Shown here in pieces: positions 22,076 to 34,439 of a stretch of DNA of 64,000 nucleotides. Position numbers and translations under genes: made by a program. The stretch covers positions 32,476,329 to 32,540,328 of the forward strand of contig NW_023601212.1 of NCBI RefSeq assembly GCF_014898055.3, written 5' to 3'. This stretch comes from Talpa occidentalis (lineage: Eukaryota; Chordata; Mammalia; Eulipotyphla; Talpidae). The notes beneath the pieces are model-generated. The model saw nothing but the letters and a program-made list of their open reading frames with translations, made no database searches and was not told where the DNA came from. Each line of letters opens with the position of its first letter. Position 1 is the first letter of the stretch.

Positions 22076-23670
22076 TGGCAGGATACAAAATCAACACGCA
22101 AAAGTCAGTAGCCTTCCTATACACAAACAATAAATCTGAAGAAGAAGAAATCAAAAAAACCATCCCTTTTATTATCGAAACAAAAAAATCAAATATTTGG
22201 GAATAAATCTAACAAAAGAGGTAAAGGACCTATACAAAGAAAACTATAAAACACTGTAAAAGAAATAGAAGAAGACACAAAGAAATGGAAAGACATCCCC
22301 TGCTCATGGATTGGAAGAATAAACATTATTAAAATGGCCATCCTACCAAAAGCAATATACAGATTCAATGCTATTCCAATCAAAATTTCAACGTCATTCT
22401 TCAAAGAAATAGAACAATTATTGATGAAATTCATATGGAATCACAAAAAAACCCCGAATAGCCAAAGCTCTCCTGAAAAAAAAAGAAGGGAATGGAGGCA
22501 TCACACTCCCAGACTTCAAACTATACTACAAAGCCATAATAATCAAAACTGCATGGTATTGGAACAAGAACAGACATACAGAGCAATGGAATCGAATAGA
22601 AAATCCAGAAATAAACCCACAGATCTATGGTCAACTAATCTTTGACAAAGGAACAAAGACTATGCATTGGAGCAAAGAAAGTTTGTTCAATAAATGGTGC
22701 TGGGAAAACTGGGTCGCTACATGCAAAAGAATGAAGCTTGACCACTACCTCACACCATACATGAAAATCAACTCAAAATGGATTAAAGAACTAGACATAA
22801 GACCTGAAACCATAAAATATATAGAAGGAAATATAGGCAAAACACTACGTGATTTGCACATCAAAGACATCTTTACAGACACATCACCCAAAGCAGTGAT
22901 AGTGAAGGCAAAGATAAACAGCTGGGACTACATCAAATTAAAGAGCTTCTGCACAGCAAAAGAGACAATAACAAAAACAAAGAGAAACCCCACCAACTGG
23001 GAGAACATTTTTGCACCCAACACTAATGATAAAGGACTGATCACAAAAATCTGCAAAGAGCTGATGAGACTCAACAACAACAAAGAAAATAATCCAGTTA
23101 AAAAATGGGCAGAAGAGCTAAAAAGAAACTTCTCTGAAGAGGAAATGCAAATGGTCAACAGGCATATGAAAAAATGTTCAACATCACTTGTAATCAGGGA
23201 AATGCAAATCAAAACTACCATGAGATACCATCTTACACCAGTGAGAATAGCACATATTAAAAAAACTAGCAACAACAAATGTTGGCGAGGGTGTGGAGAA
23301 AAAGGAACTCTTCTGCACTGCTGGTGGGAGTGCAAACTGGTCCAACCACTATGGAGAGCTGTGTGGAGATTTCTGGACCTACTGAAGATAGAGCTTCCAT
23401 ATGATCCAGCAATTCCACTCCTAGGTATTTACCCAAAGGACACAGAAACAGTAATTCCAAAGGGCACCTGCACTTCTATGTTTATAGCAGCACTATTTAC
23501 AATAGCTAAGCTATGGAAACAACCCAAATGCCCAAAAATAGATGACTGGATCAAGAAGCTGTGGTACATATACACCATGGAATATTACTCAGCATTCAAA
23601 AAAGATAAACACATGCAATTTGCAGCAACATGGATGGCGCTGGAAGGGATCATCTCAGCGAAATAAGCCA
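22076..23670 (+). pseudogene. L1 ORF2 C-terminal segment
   Basis: Starts GGCAGGATACAAAATCAACA just after the inversion. It encodes the thumb and C-terminal region with frame breaks near 22190, 22257 and 22450, then an open 334-codon stretch (22662-23666). That stretch includes an intact Cys-rich motif [18 protein letters not shown] (C-x3-C-x7-H-x4-C). A one-base loss in GGGATCATCTCAGCG (versus ATGCTCAG in the copy at 53220) gives a premature stop, IISAK*. Confidence 0.88.
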
Positions 23671-23984
23671 AAAAGAAAAAGAAAAATACCGGATGGTCTC
23701 ACTCATAGCAGGAATCTAGAAAACTTAAATAAGGGACCAGGAAAATGAATAACTATAAGAAAGTGAAAATCAGAATCAACAAAAAACTATGAACCAGAGA
23801 CACTTTTGGGGGGGTGGGGGTGTGGGAGGGGAGGGACTGGGATCAGAAAGTGGGGGTTGCAACTGTATGGGGAATATAAAAATAAAATTTATTATTAAAA
23901 AATAAATAAATAAAAAATAAAACAAAAAAGAAAAAAGAAATAAATAAAAGTTAATATTAAAAACTTAAAGAAAAAAAAGGAGAT

Positions 23985-24403
23985 AGAGGTTGAGTGGAGG
24001 GAGCATCTTTCCTGATATACCCTCCCTTCTGGAAATGCAGAAGCCAACCCCTGATGCCTTACTGAAGTGTTTGTCCTGGTATGGCTTGGTTCAGACACAT
24101 TAACCACTACAAGATGCAGGGACAAAGAATCCAGTGCTCAGACTCCGGAGAGGGATTCTTGGCCATTTCCTGGCATGAAGCAGGCCAGACTGTGATACAG
24201 ATGGCTATATCTTCCAGTGCATGCAATGTTTTTCATAGAAAATCTCTAATCCAATTAGGGTCATACTTTCTGCTCTTCTTCCAACTCTACCCCAGCCAGG
24301 AAGCAACAGCTCTGTGATTTCGCTTCTTTCCTCCCTCAGCATCCTCCATGAGTAGTGTATATTGGAAATCTCTCATTTTTGTATTTATCATTGCATAGCA
24401 TAT
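23985..24403. other. unclassified sequence
   Basis: Sequence downstream of the L1 complex. Nothing recognised. Confidence 0.35.
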
Positions 24404-24422
24404 TGCGCCACCAGGGAGGCCC
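24404..24422 (-). repeat. orphan SINE 5'-end fragment
   Basis: GCGCCACCAGGGAGGCCCT is the exact antisense of the first ~19 bp of the local SINE, with no body next to it. It may be a deletion remnant or chance. Confidence 0.5.
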
Positions 24423-24892
24423 TGTCATCTTCATTTTGAACAAAAGGAAGAACTATTCTTCCTGACCTTTGGAGTGGGTGGTACTTTGGCCCCCAGAATT
24501 CCATGAATTCAATCAATTGCTTAGGGAATTCTCCCTGAGTGCCTAATTCTCACCAGGCGCCTTGCAAAGCTCTGAGCTTGCAAAGATGAACAAGATCGGC
24601 ACTTCCCTTGAGGCGCTCACATTGCAGTGTGAAGACAGAAATGCAAGTAGTTTGCAATATACATGGGGGTGAGTGATGCAGCAGCAGCAGAGGAAATCAG
24701 GAGCTGAACCATTAGGGAGAAGAGGGGTTAAAAATTCCTCCTAAAAAAAAAAATTCCTCCTGGAAAAGGAAAAAAGGATAGAAAAGATTTGTTAAGGAAA
24801 CCTGGAACTGTAGTTGTAGGAGTAAAAATAAACCAAAGGAACAAAATAGGAGGAAAGGAGCTTCTCATCCAGGGAAGAAGACATTCCTCATT
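24423..24892. other. mostly unclassified; ancient-repeat-like stretch
   Basis: 24530-24640 (GAGTGCCTAATTCTCACCAG ... AAGATGAACAAGATCGGCAC ... GAGGCGCTCACATTGCAG) resembles an old mammalian interspersed repeat of L2/MIR age. I cannot name the family. Confidence 0.35.
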
Positions 24893-25200
24893 AATTTGGC
24901 AAACACTGGGGCCTCCCTGGTAGTGCAGGGGTTAAAGACAGCGCTGTCAAGCTACTGCCAGTCACTACAGCACAAATTCAATCCCCAGTTGGCCAGGGAG
25001 CTAACCCACATGACCTCTCCTGTCTTGCCCACTGCTCCCCTCAGCAGTGTATTGCTGTAGATCTGCCTGTTCTGCTCCCCGCTCTTTCTGGTAAACCCTC
25101 ATATCCCCCTTCTCCCCCACCCCCACACCTCTGGCTTACACCCCAGTTCTTATATACATAAATAAATAAATCCTAAAAAAAAATTTTTGGCAAACATTTC
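24893..25200 (+). mobile_element. tRNA-derived SINE (older 'cagcgctgtcaagct' subtype)
   Basis: Element 24908-25182. TSD AATTTGGCAAACACT (24893-24907) is matched by TTTTTGGCAAACATT after the A-tail. The head differs from the CCCGCAGCCTCTGC subtype: it has GCGCTGTCAAGCTACTGCCA, a CCAGGGAGCTAACCCACATG linker and CTGTAGATCTGCCTGTTC. Confidence 0.9.
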
Positions 25201-25803
25201 CTCATCATCTCCCTTGTGCTGGGTCTAGCTGTGTCTAGCGCCTGTATCCAAAATGTCACTATGACAGGAAGAGCACTCTCTACTGGGATGACAGGCACAG
25301 TCACCTAAGAGAAGTCCCATGATGGAGGTAACTGCCCAAAGACTCCCTCCATAAAGGAGCAAAGCAGACTGGGAGAGCCAGGGAGGACTACACCAAGGAG
25401 GGAGCCTCTGAGATGAGTCCTAGTAAGTGACAAACATATGAAATATTTTGGAGTCATCTGGGCTCTGGGTAAGTAGAACAGAGTTGGGGAGCTGTCCAGG
25501 TGCCTCAGTGCATTGGGCATGCCTAGAAGTGTCCACCTCTGAGAAGTAGCTCAATCAAAACACAGATCTCCCAGGGTTGAAATATGACCCGTCAACTGCT
25601 TGACGAACTTTCTAGCAATCAGAAGTGCACTGGCTGAAAACCCCATTTGCACAGAGTGAACATGGTGTGGACTGTCTCTTTTCTGTGTGTGGAAGCACCA
25701 ATTTAGACACACAACTTGAGTACGTCCCAAGCTGTGTTCTATGAGCTGCAGTGCTAAGCCTGGAATAAGCATTTTTGCTGTCTGTAACATGACCAGGCTC
25801 TGA
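25201..25803. other. unclassified sequence
   Basis: Nothing recognised. Confidence 0.35.
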
Positions 25804-26875
25804 GTGACAAAAGATCTACATATGCACTGGAGCAAAGAAAGTTTGTCCAATAAATGGTGCTGGGAAAATTGGGTTGCTACATGCAAAAGAATGAAGCTTG
25901 GCTACTACCTCACACCATGCACAAAAACCAACTCAAAATGGATTAAAGAACTAGACATAAGACCTGAAACCATAAAATACATAGAAGAAAATATAGGCGA
26001 AACACTACATGACATGCACCTCAAAGACATCTTTACAGACACATCACCCAAAGCAGTGATAGTGAAGGCAAAGATAAACAGCTGGACTACATCAAATTAA
26101 AGAGCTTCTGCACAGCAAAAGAGACAATAACCAAAACAAAGAGAAACCCCACTGACTGGGAGAATATTTTTGCACACAGCACTAATGATAAGGACTGATC
26201 ACAAAAATCTACAAAGAGCTGATGAGACTCAACAAAAACAAAGAAAATAATCCCAGTCAAAAAATGGGCAGAAGATCTAAAAAGAAACTTCTCCAAAGAG
26301 GAAATGCAAATGGCCAACAGGCATATGAAAAAATGTTCAACATCACTTGTAATCAGGGAAATGCAAATCAAAACAATGAGATACCATCTTACACCAGTGA
26401 GAATGGCACATATTAAAAAAACTAGCAACAACAAATGTTGGCGAGGGTGTGGAGAAAAGGAACTCTCCTGCGCTGCTGGTGGGAGTGCAAACTGGTCCAA
26501 CCACTATGGAGAGCTGTGTGGAGATTTCTGGACCTACTGAAGATAGAGCTTCCATATGATCCAGCAATTCCACTCCTAGGTATTTACCCAAAGGACACAG
26601 AAACAGTAATTCCAAAGGGCACCTGCACTTCTATGTTTATAGCAGCACTATTTACAATAGCTAAGCTATGGAAACAACCCAAATGCCCAAAAATAGATGA
26701 CTGGATCAAGAAGCTGTGGTACATATACACCATGGAATATTACTCAGCAATCAAGAAAGATAAACACATGCAGTTTGCAGAAACATGGATGGAGCTAGAA
26801 GGGATCATGCTCAGCGAAATAAGTCAGAAAGAAAAAGAAAGATACCAGATGGTCTCACTCATAGCAGGAATTTAG
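25804..26875 (+). pseudogene. L1 ORF2 C-terminal pseudogene
   Basis: Frames [33 protein letters not shown] and [20 protein letters not shown] are recognisable. Single-base losses (near 26085, 26190, 26375 and 26458) split the reading. Without them it would encode the last ~350 residues of ORF2p. Confidence 0.85.
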
Positions 26876-27108
26876 AAAACCTAAATAAGGGACCAGGAAA
26901 AAGACTAATTAATACAAAGTAAAAATCAAAATCAACAAGCAACTATAAACCAGAGACACACTACGGGAGGGGGGGGAGAGGAAGGATTAGGGTCAAAATA
27001 AGGGAGGGGGTGCAATTGTATGGGGAATATAACCAAAATGAAAATGCATACATTGTGCAAAAAATGAAAAATGATGTAAGAATTATATAAAATAAAATAT
27101 TAAAAAAA
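25804..27108 (+). mobile_element. 5'-truncated L1, type B
   Basis: Starts in ORF2 (TGCACTGGAGCAAAGAAAGT) and runs through the Cys-rich region, ORF2 end, 3'UTR and AATAAA (27091-27096) to a short A-tail. The 3'UTR has an extra segment (GAAAATGCATACATTGTGCA) absent from the copies at 23.7 and 53.3 kb, so it is a sister subtype. The 5' boundary is approximate and no convincing TSD was found. Confidence 0.85.
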
Positions 27109-27779
27109 GGATCAAGATATTGGAGTGAAGGATACCAAAAACATTTGCAAATGCAAAGAGGGTGCAGCTGGGGCTGGAGATAGGGCAGAGACAGAAGGTT
27201 GGGTTTTATCATGAAAGTGGTAAGAAGCTTTTGAATCAGCTTTAAGGGAGGATATATGATGGCTTCATTTTCCTGTTAATGATATTTATGTTAACAACCA
27301 AAAGTTAGGGGGGTTCTAGGCTGAACTGTGGGGATCCTCTGTTCATAGTACATTGAATGTTTGGCTGAAGGGGGACAGTGGAGATGGATACAGGAACAGC
27401 GGTGCTATCAAAGTGGTGAGCATGAGTTGTTCATGTAGGGAAGTGTAACAGGCCCCCACCAGTGACATAGGAAAAAGTAAAGGGAGACTTCAGACCCACA
27501 ATTAGACAGGGATGAATCTCTGAGAATGGGGGCACACTGCCTTTGAGGGATGGCAAGCCCCTTCAGAGTGATACCCAGACATAGTTCTTTGTTTACTGTG
27601 CATGCCATGGCTCATTTGGTCCTGTTGCAAGGTCAAGTAGACCATCTACTAATATCTTGTCACCTGGGAGCTTGGGAGAGGGTTCAAGCTTTGTTAAGGT
27701 TCACTGCAGTAAGTGCTCCTGAAGGCCTTAACACTTGCCCACCCCTCATCTTGCAGAAATCTCCCCAGATCTTTGAAAA
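27109..27779. other. unclassified sequence
   Basis: Nothing recognised. Confidence 0.35.
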
Positions 27780-28272
27780 GCTGATCCACTGGTATTCCTG
27801 AGGTCTTGGTTTATTCGTCACTTCCTGTGAGAAGCCATCCCTGCTAGTTTCTAACCAACTGTCCTGGGTTGCCCAGAATAAGGGTGCTCCCAGAATTCTA
27901 GATTTTCAGCACTGAAACAGGAAAGCCTGGACACCCTGGGATTCTGGTCATCCTCCCTACCTCTAATTTAAGTGCCATTCACCCTGTTAATTTCTCTTAA
28001 ATCACCCCATTATTACTTTCTTTTATAGAAATTAGCCTAAGCCTATCCCCAAAATATGAGGTATGGTGATACAGTAGGGAGAGTGACCGGAATCCTGGGT
28101 TAATTTCCTCTTTCTTCCTTCAGTGGCTTGTCCCATTTTCTCTGTCTGAAAAACTTCTGTTTGTTTCTTGACAGCCAATCTCAAATATCAGCTCTGCTTG
28201 ACCCCTAGGAACTAGCACAGGTCCCCAAACCTGGGTGCCCTCCATAAGGGTTATTGAATAAATGACTCTACA
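27780..28272 (+). repeat. probable L2 relic
   Basis: CACTTCCTGTGAGAAGCCAT resembles the L2 'cctcagagaggccttccctg' region, and GGTTATTGAATAAATGACTC resembles the L2 terminal 'caataaatatttgttgaatga'. Divergence is high. Confidence 0.45.
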
Positions 28273-28724
28273 TTTATCTTTGTAAATGTCAGCTTTATTG
28301 GCTTCCACCCATCTTTTCTGAATTATTTTCGAATCCTTCTTTTGTGATCCAATCTATTAGTGACCCATAACAGGCTATGCCATCCACAATTAAATAAGTG
28401 TGCACTCTCTGTATTCATCCTGTTTGTATCTGTCTAAAATACATTGCACAGAGCAGGGCTGATAAATGTCATCTGTCATGTAGTTTGAGAAAACAAATGA
28501 GAGTGACCTCACCAAAATAGAGGGTTGGCAGTGGGAACTTATCTTATACGTAAATTTGGGACTTTTCTGTACCTAAATTTTCCCCCCTCTGCCTTCACAC
28601 CACCCCTGCTTATCACAGACTGCATATCCTTCAAAAAGTACCCTGTGTGTCACCAATTCCATTATATCGTCTTAGCTTTCCAGAACCAAATGTGATATCC
28701 CTTCACGTTGAGTTCTTTATTTTT
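28273..28724. other. unclassified sequence
   Basis: Nothing recognised. Confidence 0.35.
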
Positions 28725-29385
28725 TATTTATTTCATTTCTTAAATTTTTTTTACAGTAACATTGGTTGACATCACTGTATGTGATTCAGGGGAATATGGT
28801 CACATCTCCCCAGATGTGCATCACTGCACCCCACCTACCCAGAGCACCCATGTCCCTTTATCAAATACCATGGGCCCCTCCCCACTCTGCTACTACCCCA
28901 GCCTTCCCCCTCTAGCAGCCTCAATTCTACAGTCATTTCTAGACTTTGTTTGGTTTAGTTTTGTTAGTTCCTTTGTTTTGCTTCTCTATATGCCACATGT
29001 GAGTGGAATCATCTGATATTTGTCTTTCTCCCTCTGATTTATTTTATTTAACACAATCCCCTCCAGTTCCATCCATGTTGTCATAAATGGCAGAAGTTCA
29101 TCTTTTTTTATAGTTGAATAGTCTTCCATTATGTATATAGATCACTTCTTCCCAATCTACTCATCTGTCATCAGGCACTTACATTGTTTCCATCTTTGGC
29201 TACTGTAGACAGTGCTGCAGTAAACACAAGCATGTTTCTATTCTTTCTGTTTAGTTCATCATTCACATACAGGACTGCAACAGACTTTGTATGATAATTT
29301 TATAGCCTGCCCCTTTACTGTATTTGTTTATTGTTTCTAATAGTTTTTTGTTAGACTCTTTAGGGTTTCATACATATAGCACCCC
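28725..29385 (-). mobile_element. older L1, antisense, internally deleted
   Basis: T-rich left end, antisense 3'UTR, then antisense ORF2 end (CCCCTCCAGTTCCATCCATG; TACTGTAGACAGTGCTGCAG). At about 29273 it jumps to a distant antisense ORF2 region (TAATAGTTTTTTGTTAGACTCTTTAGGGTTT, split by decay), implying an internal deletion. It is more diverged than the type A/B copies. Confidence 0.75.
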
Positions 29386-29678
29386 ACTTTATTTTAAGAA
29401 CAAAGCAGCCCTTGGTGACAGACTATCTAAGTGGTGACAATGGGAGTGGATGGTTCCTGGAAACAGGACTTGAAGGAATGAGGCACAGGTGCCTTCACCA
29501 GGCACCTGTCAGGTGAAGCCCAGAGAATGATGCCTGAATGGAGAAGAGGCAGCAAGCAGGTATCCAAAAGCTTCAGTGCATTGATGGGAGGAAATAGTGG
29601 CAATAGTGGGTGGTAACAGTGAGGAAGGATATGGAGTAGTTGGAGAGCAAGAGCTTCAAGTGAGAAATGTTTTTAAAA
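29386..29678. other. unclassified sequence
   Basis: Nothing recognised. Confidence 0.35.
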
Positions 29679-30124
29679 ATTTAGAGGTACTCATGCAATT
29701 CACAGCAACATGGATGGAGCTAGAAGGGATTATGCTCAGTGACATAAGCCAGAAGGAAAAAGAAAAATATTGGATGGTTTCACTTATAGGAGGAATATAG
29801 GGGAACCAAGTAAGACATCAGTGTAAAAAAAAAAAAAATACAAAGCACAACAGAACAAAACAAACAATTATAAGTCAGAGATGTCCTGCAGGGCAGGAGG
29901 AGGGAGAGGGATCAGAGGGAGGGAGGGAGGGAGGAGCACAGGGGACTGTGGTGATGGTGCAAGTGTGCATTGGTGAAAGAAATTCTCTGAGGACTACACC
30001 TGGGGGTGGGAAGGGAAGCAAATATTGTTTAAAAATGAACAATGATGTAAACAATAAATAAAAATAGATTAAAAAAATCAACAATGATGTAAAAAATAAT
30101 TACATAAATAAATAAATTAGAGGT
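29679..30124 (+). mobile_element. 5'-truncated L1, type A
   Basis: Element about 29689-30116: the last few ORF2 codons ([23 protein letters not shown]), the type A 3'UTR, and A-rich tail with a repeated AACAATGATGTAAA. TSD TTAGAGGT at 29681-29688 and 30117-30124, extendable to the left with one gap. Confidence 0.88.
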
Positions 30125-33100
30125 GGGGGCAGCAATTGACTCAGACTCTCAGATAGTTGGTTATTGAGTCAATGAGTGAACAAAAACACACTTCTCCTCT
30201 TTCTCCCCACAAGCGTAGAAAACTAAGCTACAGGGCATGAAGAAGAGTTCTTTATTTCTTCTTTATTAGTTCATTTTCTCACACATTACCAACCTGGCCC
30301 AACCTCACCACGCTCAGCTAATGACTCATGCCTGTCTGACTTCTAACTCTACCAGATAAGAAACAAGAGTGATAACAGAGCTACAGCTCTTCTCGCCCAC
30401 CGCTCTCTCTGCACAGACTCTGTTTGACTACATATTTATTTTGCTTAGTATTTCAAGCTTTATGGTAATTTCAGGAAACATTTTCCATTCATAAAATGCA
30501 AATGTATTCAACACGCTCTCTCACTTACTAATTTTCCCATTGATGTTTACGCTGTCTTAATATTCTTGCAAGTCTAAAAAAATCTCTTGAACATTCATTT
30601 TAATTTCTTCTAAGCAACTCTAATGAATTCCCTGAATAGAAAAGAACTTCATGATCTTTTTTATTGATTGTTTGGAAGTAAACTTTCCATTTCCAAGGGA
30701 TCAGAATTTTTCCAGCTTAAAATTCATCTTAGGGTAGAAAGAGGGAGCATGTTTTTAAGAATTCTATGCCTTAAAATTCAAATGGAACTGGAACTCCGTT
30801 TCAAAGCTTACTGTGAATCTCCATTTCAAAGCTTACTGTGTCAGGTGAAGGCACCATTTCCCACTAGGAAGATTTTTTAAAACCCAAAGTCCAATTCCCA
30901 TGGCCAGTTTCTATTGCCCCTACAGCAGGACACTGTCACACAACGGGGCTGGGAGACAAGGACCCGCACCTTACTCTATTATATTCATCTGCAATTGAAG
31001 ATCAAATTTGTCAAGAGCTGGCAGGAGTGCCATCTCAAGCCCTTAACAAAGCAATAAATTCAGGGTCCCAGAGAGGGAACAATGTTGTCTCCTCAACTTT
31101 CAAGTCTGGTTTCCAGAGGTCTCACAGTTCTTTCCCTCCCTGTCAAATCTGGAAAGTGCCTGGTGTCTAGCCCTAACCCTGAAAAAGATTTCCTGTTGCA
31201 AGAAGGTTGTTTGCAGGTCTTCCTCCCTAACACTACTAGTTGGAACAGGACAACACTGCTCCCTGTTTAAACTAGTAGAACCTTTTCCTTGCTGCTTCCT
31301 ACTCCCTCCCCTTCCTCATTCCATGAGGAAATTAACTAGGAAGCCCTCTGCATTGGTCCTCCTTGCTTGTCTCTGGCCATTTCTGCCTCCATCCTCACAC
31401 CTCCATGGAGAATCTCTGTGGACCCAGCCTTTCCCATCCATTTTCTTTCCTCTCAATCTAGCTCTCAGGCACAGAGTACAAAGTGCCCTCACAATGGCCC
31501 AAAGAACATGACGTGCAGGCTGCAGTCTGAGGGTGAATTATAGACTCTCAGTTCAGTCACCAAATCTGCTCAAGTTGGCCAAACACATGAATCTGACCCC
31601 CATATGTCACCTCCTGTGTACACCACTCATCTCTTCCAAATTAATGTTCCTCGTTCTCCTTTCACTTCTCTGAACAAAAATCTTTGATCATATTAATCAA
31701 GAACGATAAGGAGCATCTGTTATAGTCAATGTGGCTCAGAGATATAGCCACTGAAGTTTAGGTGAGCTGACAAAGGAGTGCTGCCACCATCTGGAACTGG
31801 GCCTGAAGGGTTGCAGCCAACCAGCAACTCCTGGTCCCATCAGCTCAGTTTTGTTGCTGTCAAAAGAAATAGATGGTCTGTTCCCATAGTAATTTTAATT
31901 GAGAAATATACAGACACTCTCCTTTATGCAATTCCCTTCCTCTCCTTTATACAATTCCTTACCCTGACATTTGCTGGCAGGAAGGTAAGTGCATATGTAC
32001 ATAAAAAGTGGCAGCATACATGAGAAATGGAATGTTTCATGTGGCTTTAAGATCCAGCATTTTGCTCTCTCTATATATTTCTAATGGGTTGTAACCATAG
32101 GCAGAAAAACACTAGGAACAAATTCTCACCCATAATCAGTAATCACATTGCAAGTAATGTTAATTTAGACTGTTATGTAATGTTTTGTGATGGATTATGA
32201 TTTAAAAAAATGATTAATTAAAGCAATGGCATTAAGAACCAGGATTTTCAGCATGAAATGAAGAAGAAACAGATGTAAGATTGATGAGGTTAGGTGAAAA
32301 CCCTGTGATTTATAAATACGTATTATCTATCTCTAGCTACTGAAAAGCTTTAAAACAATGCACTATTCAGTAGCAATGAAAACCCACAGCACCCAAATTG
32401 TTGTCATTAAATATCATTTATCACTAAAAGGAGCCAAGTCTCCTTGGGAAAATGGCTGATGATAGGTCTGTGACTGGAAATGTACAATTGTAGTCTGTAA
32501 CATTTTGTTCTCCAAAAAAGCAATAAAGTGATCACAGAATAATAGGATCACGTCAAAAAGATCCAGGAGGCTCCGTGAAAAGGGCCCCGCTAACCAAAGA
32601 CGGAATAATTGGACCTTCAATAAGTTTAATAACTGTAATAATAAGATACATCAAAGATATTTAAATCCGTGGTTTCATAATGAAATGTTGAAGAATATTA
32701 AGGAAATGAATTGGTCAGTAGTAGAGGATGCTCACAAATCAAGACATTATTTTGAAAATTGGTAAGAATTGAGTATTCCATATTTCTAATATAAGCTAGA
32801 GTGTCTGATAGTTATACCAGAGCCTGTGATTATTATTATACCAGCATAAACTTGAAAATAAGTTTTATAAACCTTCTAAAAATTTTACAGGTAATTGATT
32901 AAGAAGACACGGTATTGTAGAAGTAATGATATTTTGCAACTTCTAATAAATTAATGGGTTTAGGTAACAGTTGGTAAGATCCCAAATGAAGGACAATCAG
33001 ACCTTCAGAAGTACTGAACACTTCCTGAGAAGTAGGGTTATTGAAAAATCAAATCTGTTTATATCAAGCCTCTAGTTATAACTAGAAATATATTGAAAAT

Positions 33101-33541
33101 ACAGAGATGGCAAAATATATTTCAAAAACAGACTATGCAGATACAGTCAACAAAATCTTTATTTTGGGAAACTCCATAGGGCAAATTTCTGAATTTTTTC
33201 CACAAAGAAGGAGAGAAGGTAATGGAAAATATAAAACTGAATAGATATTTGATTATTTTAAAGTTACTGTTAATTTTAGGTATGGTAATGTACTATAATT
33301 ATGTTCATAAAATGAGTCTTTGTTGACATTTTGAGAACAATTGAGGGAAACTGAATATGGATAATATGTAAATATCAGTGTCAGATTTCTTAATTGGTAC
33401 CACTGACGTAGGGTTATGGAAAAGAATGCCTTTTTTTTTTAGAAACTAGATGCGCAACTATTTACAAGTAAATTATCCTGGTGTGAATAACTCACTTTCA
33501 GATGTTTAGGAAAAATAATATGCATCACTTGGCATGAGACT
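30125..33541. other. unclassified sequence, 3.4 kb
   Basis: No gene or family recognised. It holds a ~25-bp tandem duplication at 30792-30840 (CCGTTTCAAAGCTTACTGTG / CCATTTCAAAGCTTACTGTG). The 32.0-33.5 kb part is AT-rich. Confidence 0.35.
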
Positions 33542-33832
33542 TGGCTTCTTTTTTTTATTTGTTTTTATTTGTTTTTTTAAGATTTTTGTTTATACAAGAG
33601 CCGGGGTACAGGCCAGATGCATGGGAGGGTGAGAGGATTCACCAGAGACAGAGCGGGGAACAGAACAGGCAGACTGACGAAATACACTGCTGAGGGGAGC
33701 AGTGGGCAAGACAGGAGAGGTCTGCTCACTATGTGGGTAACTCCGAGGCCAGAGGGGATTGGACAGAGGCTATGGACAGTTTCACAGCGCTGCGCTCAAC
33801 CGCCTGCACCACCAGGGAGGCCCTGGGTTCTT
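33542..33832 (-). mobile_element. tRNA-derived SINE, antisense
   Basis: Element about 33551-33823, T-rich left end, ending CACCAGGGAGGCCC. Possible 9-bp TSD TGGCTTCTT/TGGGTTCTT (33542-33550, 33824-33832). Confidence 0.88.
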
Positions 33833-34085
33833 AAAGAATTTATTTTTATTTATTTACGCATACAAGAACTGGGGTGTAGGGCAGAGATGCAGGGGGAGAG
33901 AGGATTCACCAGAGACAGAGTGGGGAGCAGAACAGGAGGATCTACTGAAATACACGCTGAGGGGAGTAGTGGATGAGACAGGAGAGGTCTGCTGCGCCAT
34001 GTGGGTAGCTCCCTGGCTGGGGATCAAACTCAGGGGGTTGCAGCCATAGCACTGATACTTAATCTATATGCCACCAGGGAGGCCC
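33831..34085 (-). mobile_element. tRNA-derived SINE, antisense, abutting the previous one
   Basis: TTAAAGAATTTATTTTTATT start, body with GTGGGGAGCAGAACAGGAGG, end GCCACCAGGGAGGCCC at 34085. It lies head-to-tail with the preceding SINE. Confidence 0.88.
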
Positions 34086-34439
34086 CAGAGAGAGCAGAAG
34101 CGCCTCAGCTTGACTTCCTCTAGTAGATGGATTCCACTCAGCCTGTTCCAGAGTTCTTGTCTCCAGCGACCCCCAGCAGAGTGATCCCAAGCAGAGTGAC
34201 CCCCAGCAGAGTGCACCCCTGCCCTTCACTCATAGGTACAGTGGGTTCTCACAGACCCACATGCCTGGACAGTCACATGGGAGCCACTCTGCTTCACTCC
34301 CAGGCCCAGGTAGATGCGGTCTTCAGGGTATTGGGAGAGCATTGACGAAGTCCTCAGCATTAAGACCCCTAATCTGACTCCACACAGAGGAGTGCACTAG
34401 TGACAGCAGTACCCAATTCTCAGGGGCCACAGCCTATTA
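34086..34439. other. unclassified; short imperfect tandem repeat
   Basis: 34160-34215 holds three imperfect ~15-bp units of the form GACCCCCAGCAGAGT. The rest is unassigned. Confidence 0.5.

Larger units (their letters stand above)
20851..23959 (+). mobile_element. 5'-truncated, 5'-inverted (twin-primed) L1, type B
   Basis: Perfect 14-bp TSDs AAAAGTTAATATTA (20851-20864 and 23946-23959) bracket one insertion made of two oppositely oriented L1 pieces. 20865-22075 is antisense ORF2, and 22076-23945 is sense ORF2 C-terminus, 3'UTR, AATAAA (23881-23886) and A-tail. In L1 coordinates the pieces abut with about 17 bp missing at the breakpoint. ATTA at 20861-20864 is shared by the TSD and the L1 (microhomology). 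This is the standard signature of twin priming during target-primed reverse transcription. It landed in the A-rich tail of the older L1, so it is younger. Confidence 0.93.

Noticed and set aside
13375..23984. AAAGGAGAT at both ends of the full-length L1 as its TSD
   Set aside because: Suggestive but short, and one copy merges with the poly(A) tail. It is noted in the feature but not claimed.
25807..27120. Possible TSD AAAAGATCTACAT / AAAAGGATCAAGAT for the L1 at 25.8-27.1 kb
   Set aside because: Several mismatches and an A-rich context make it indistinguishable from chance.
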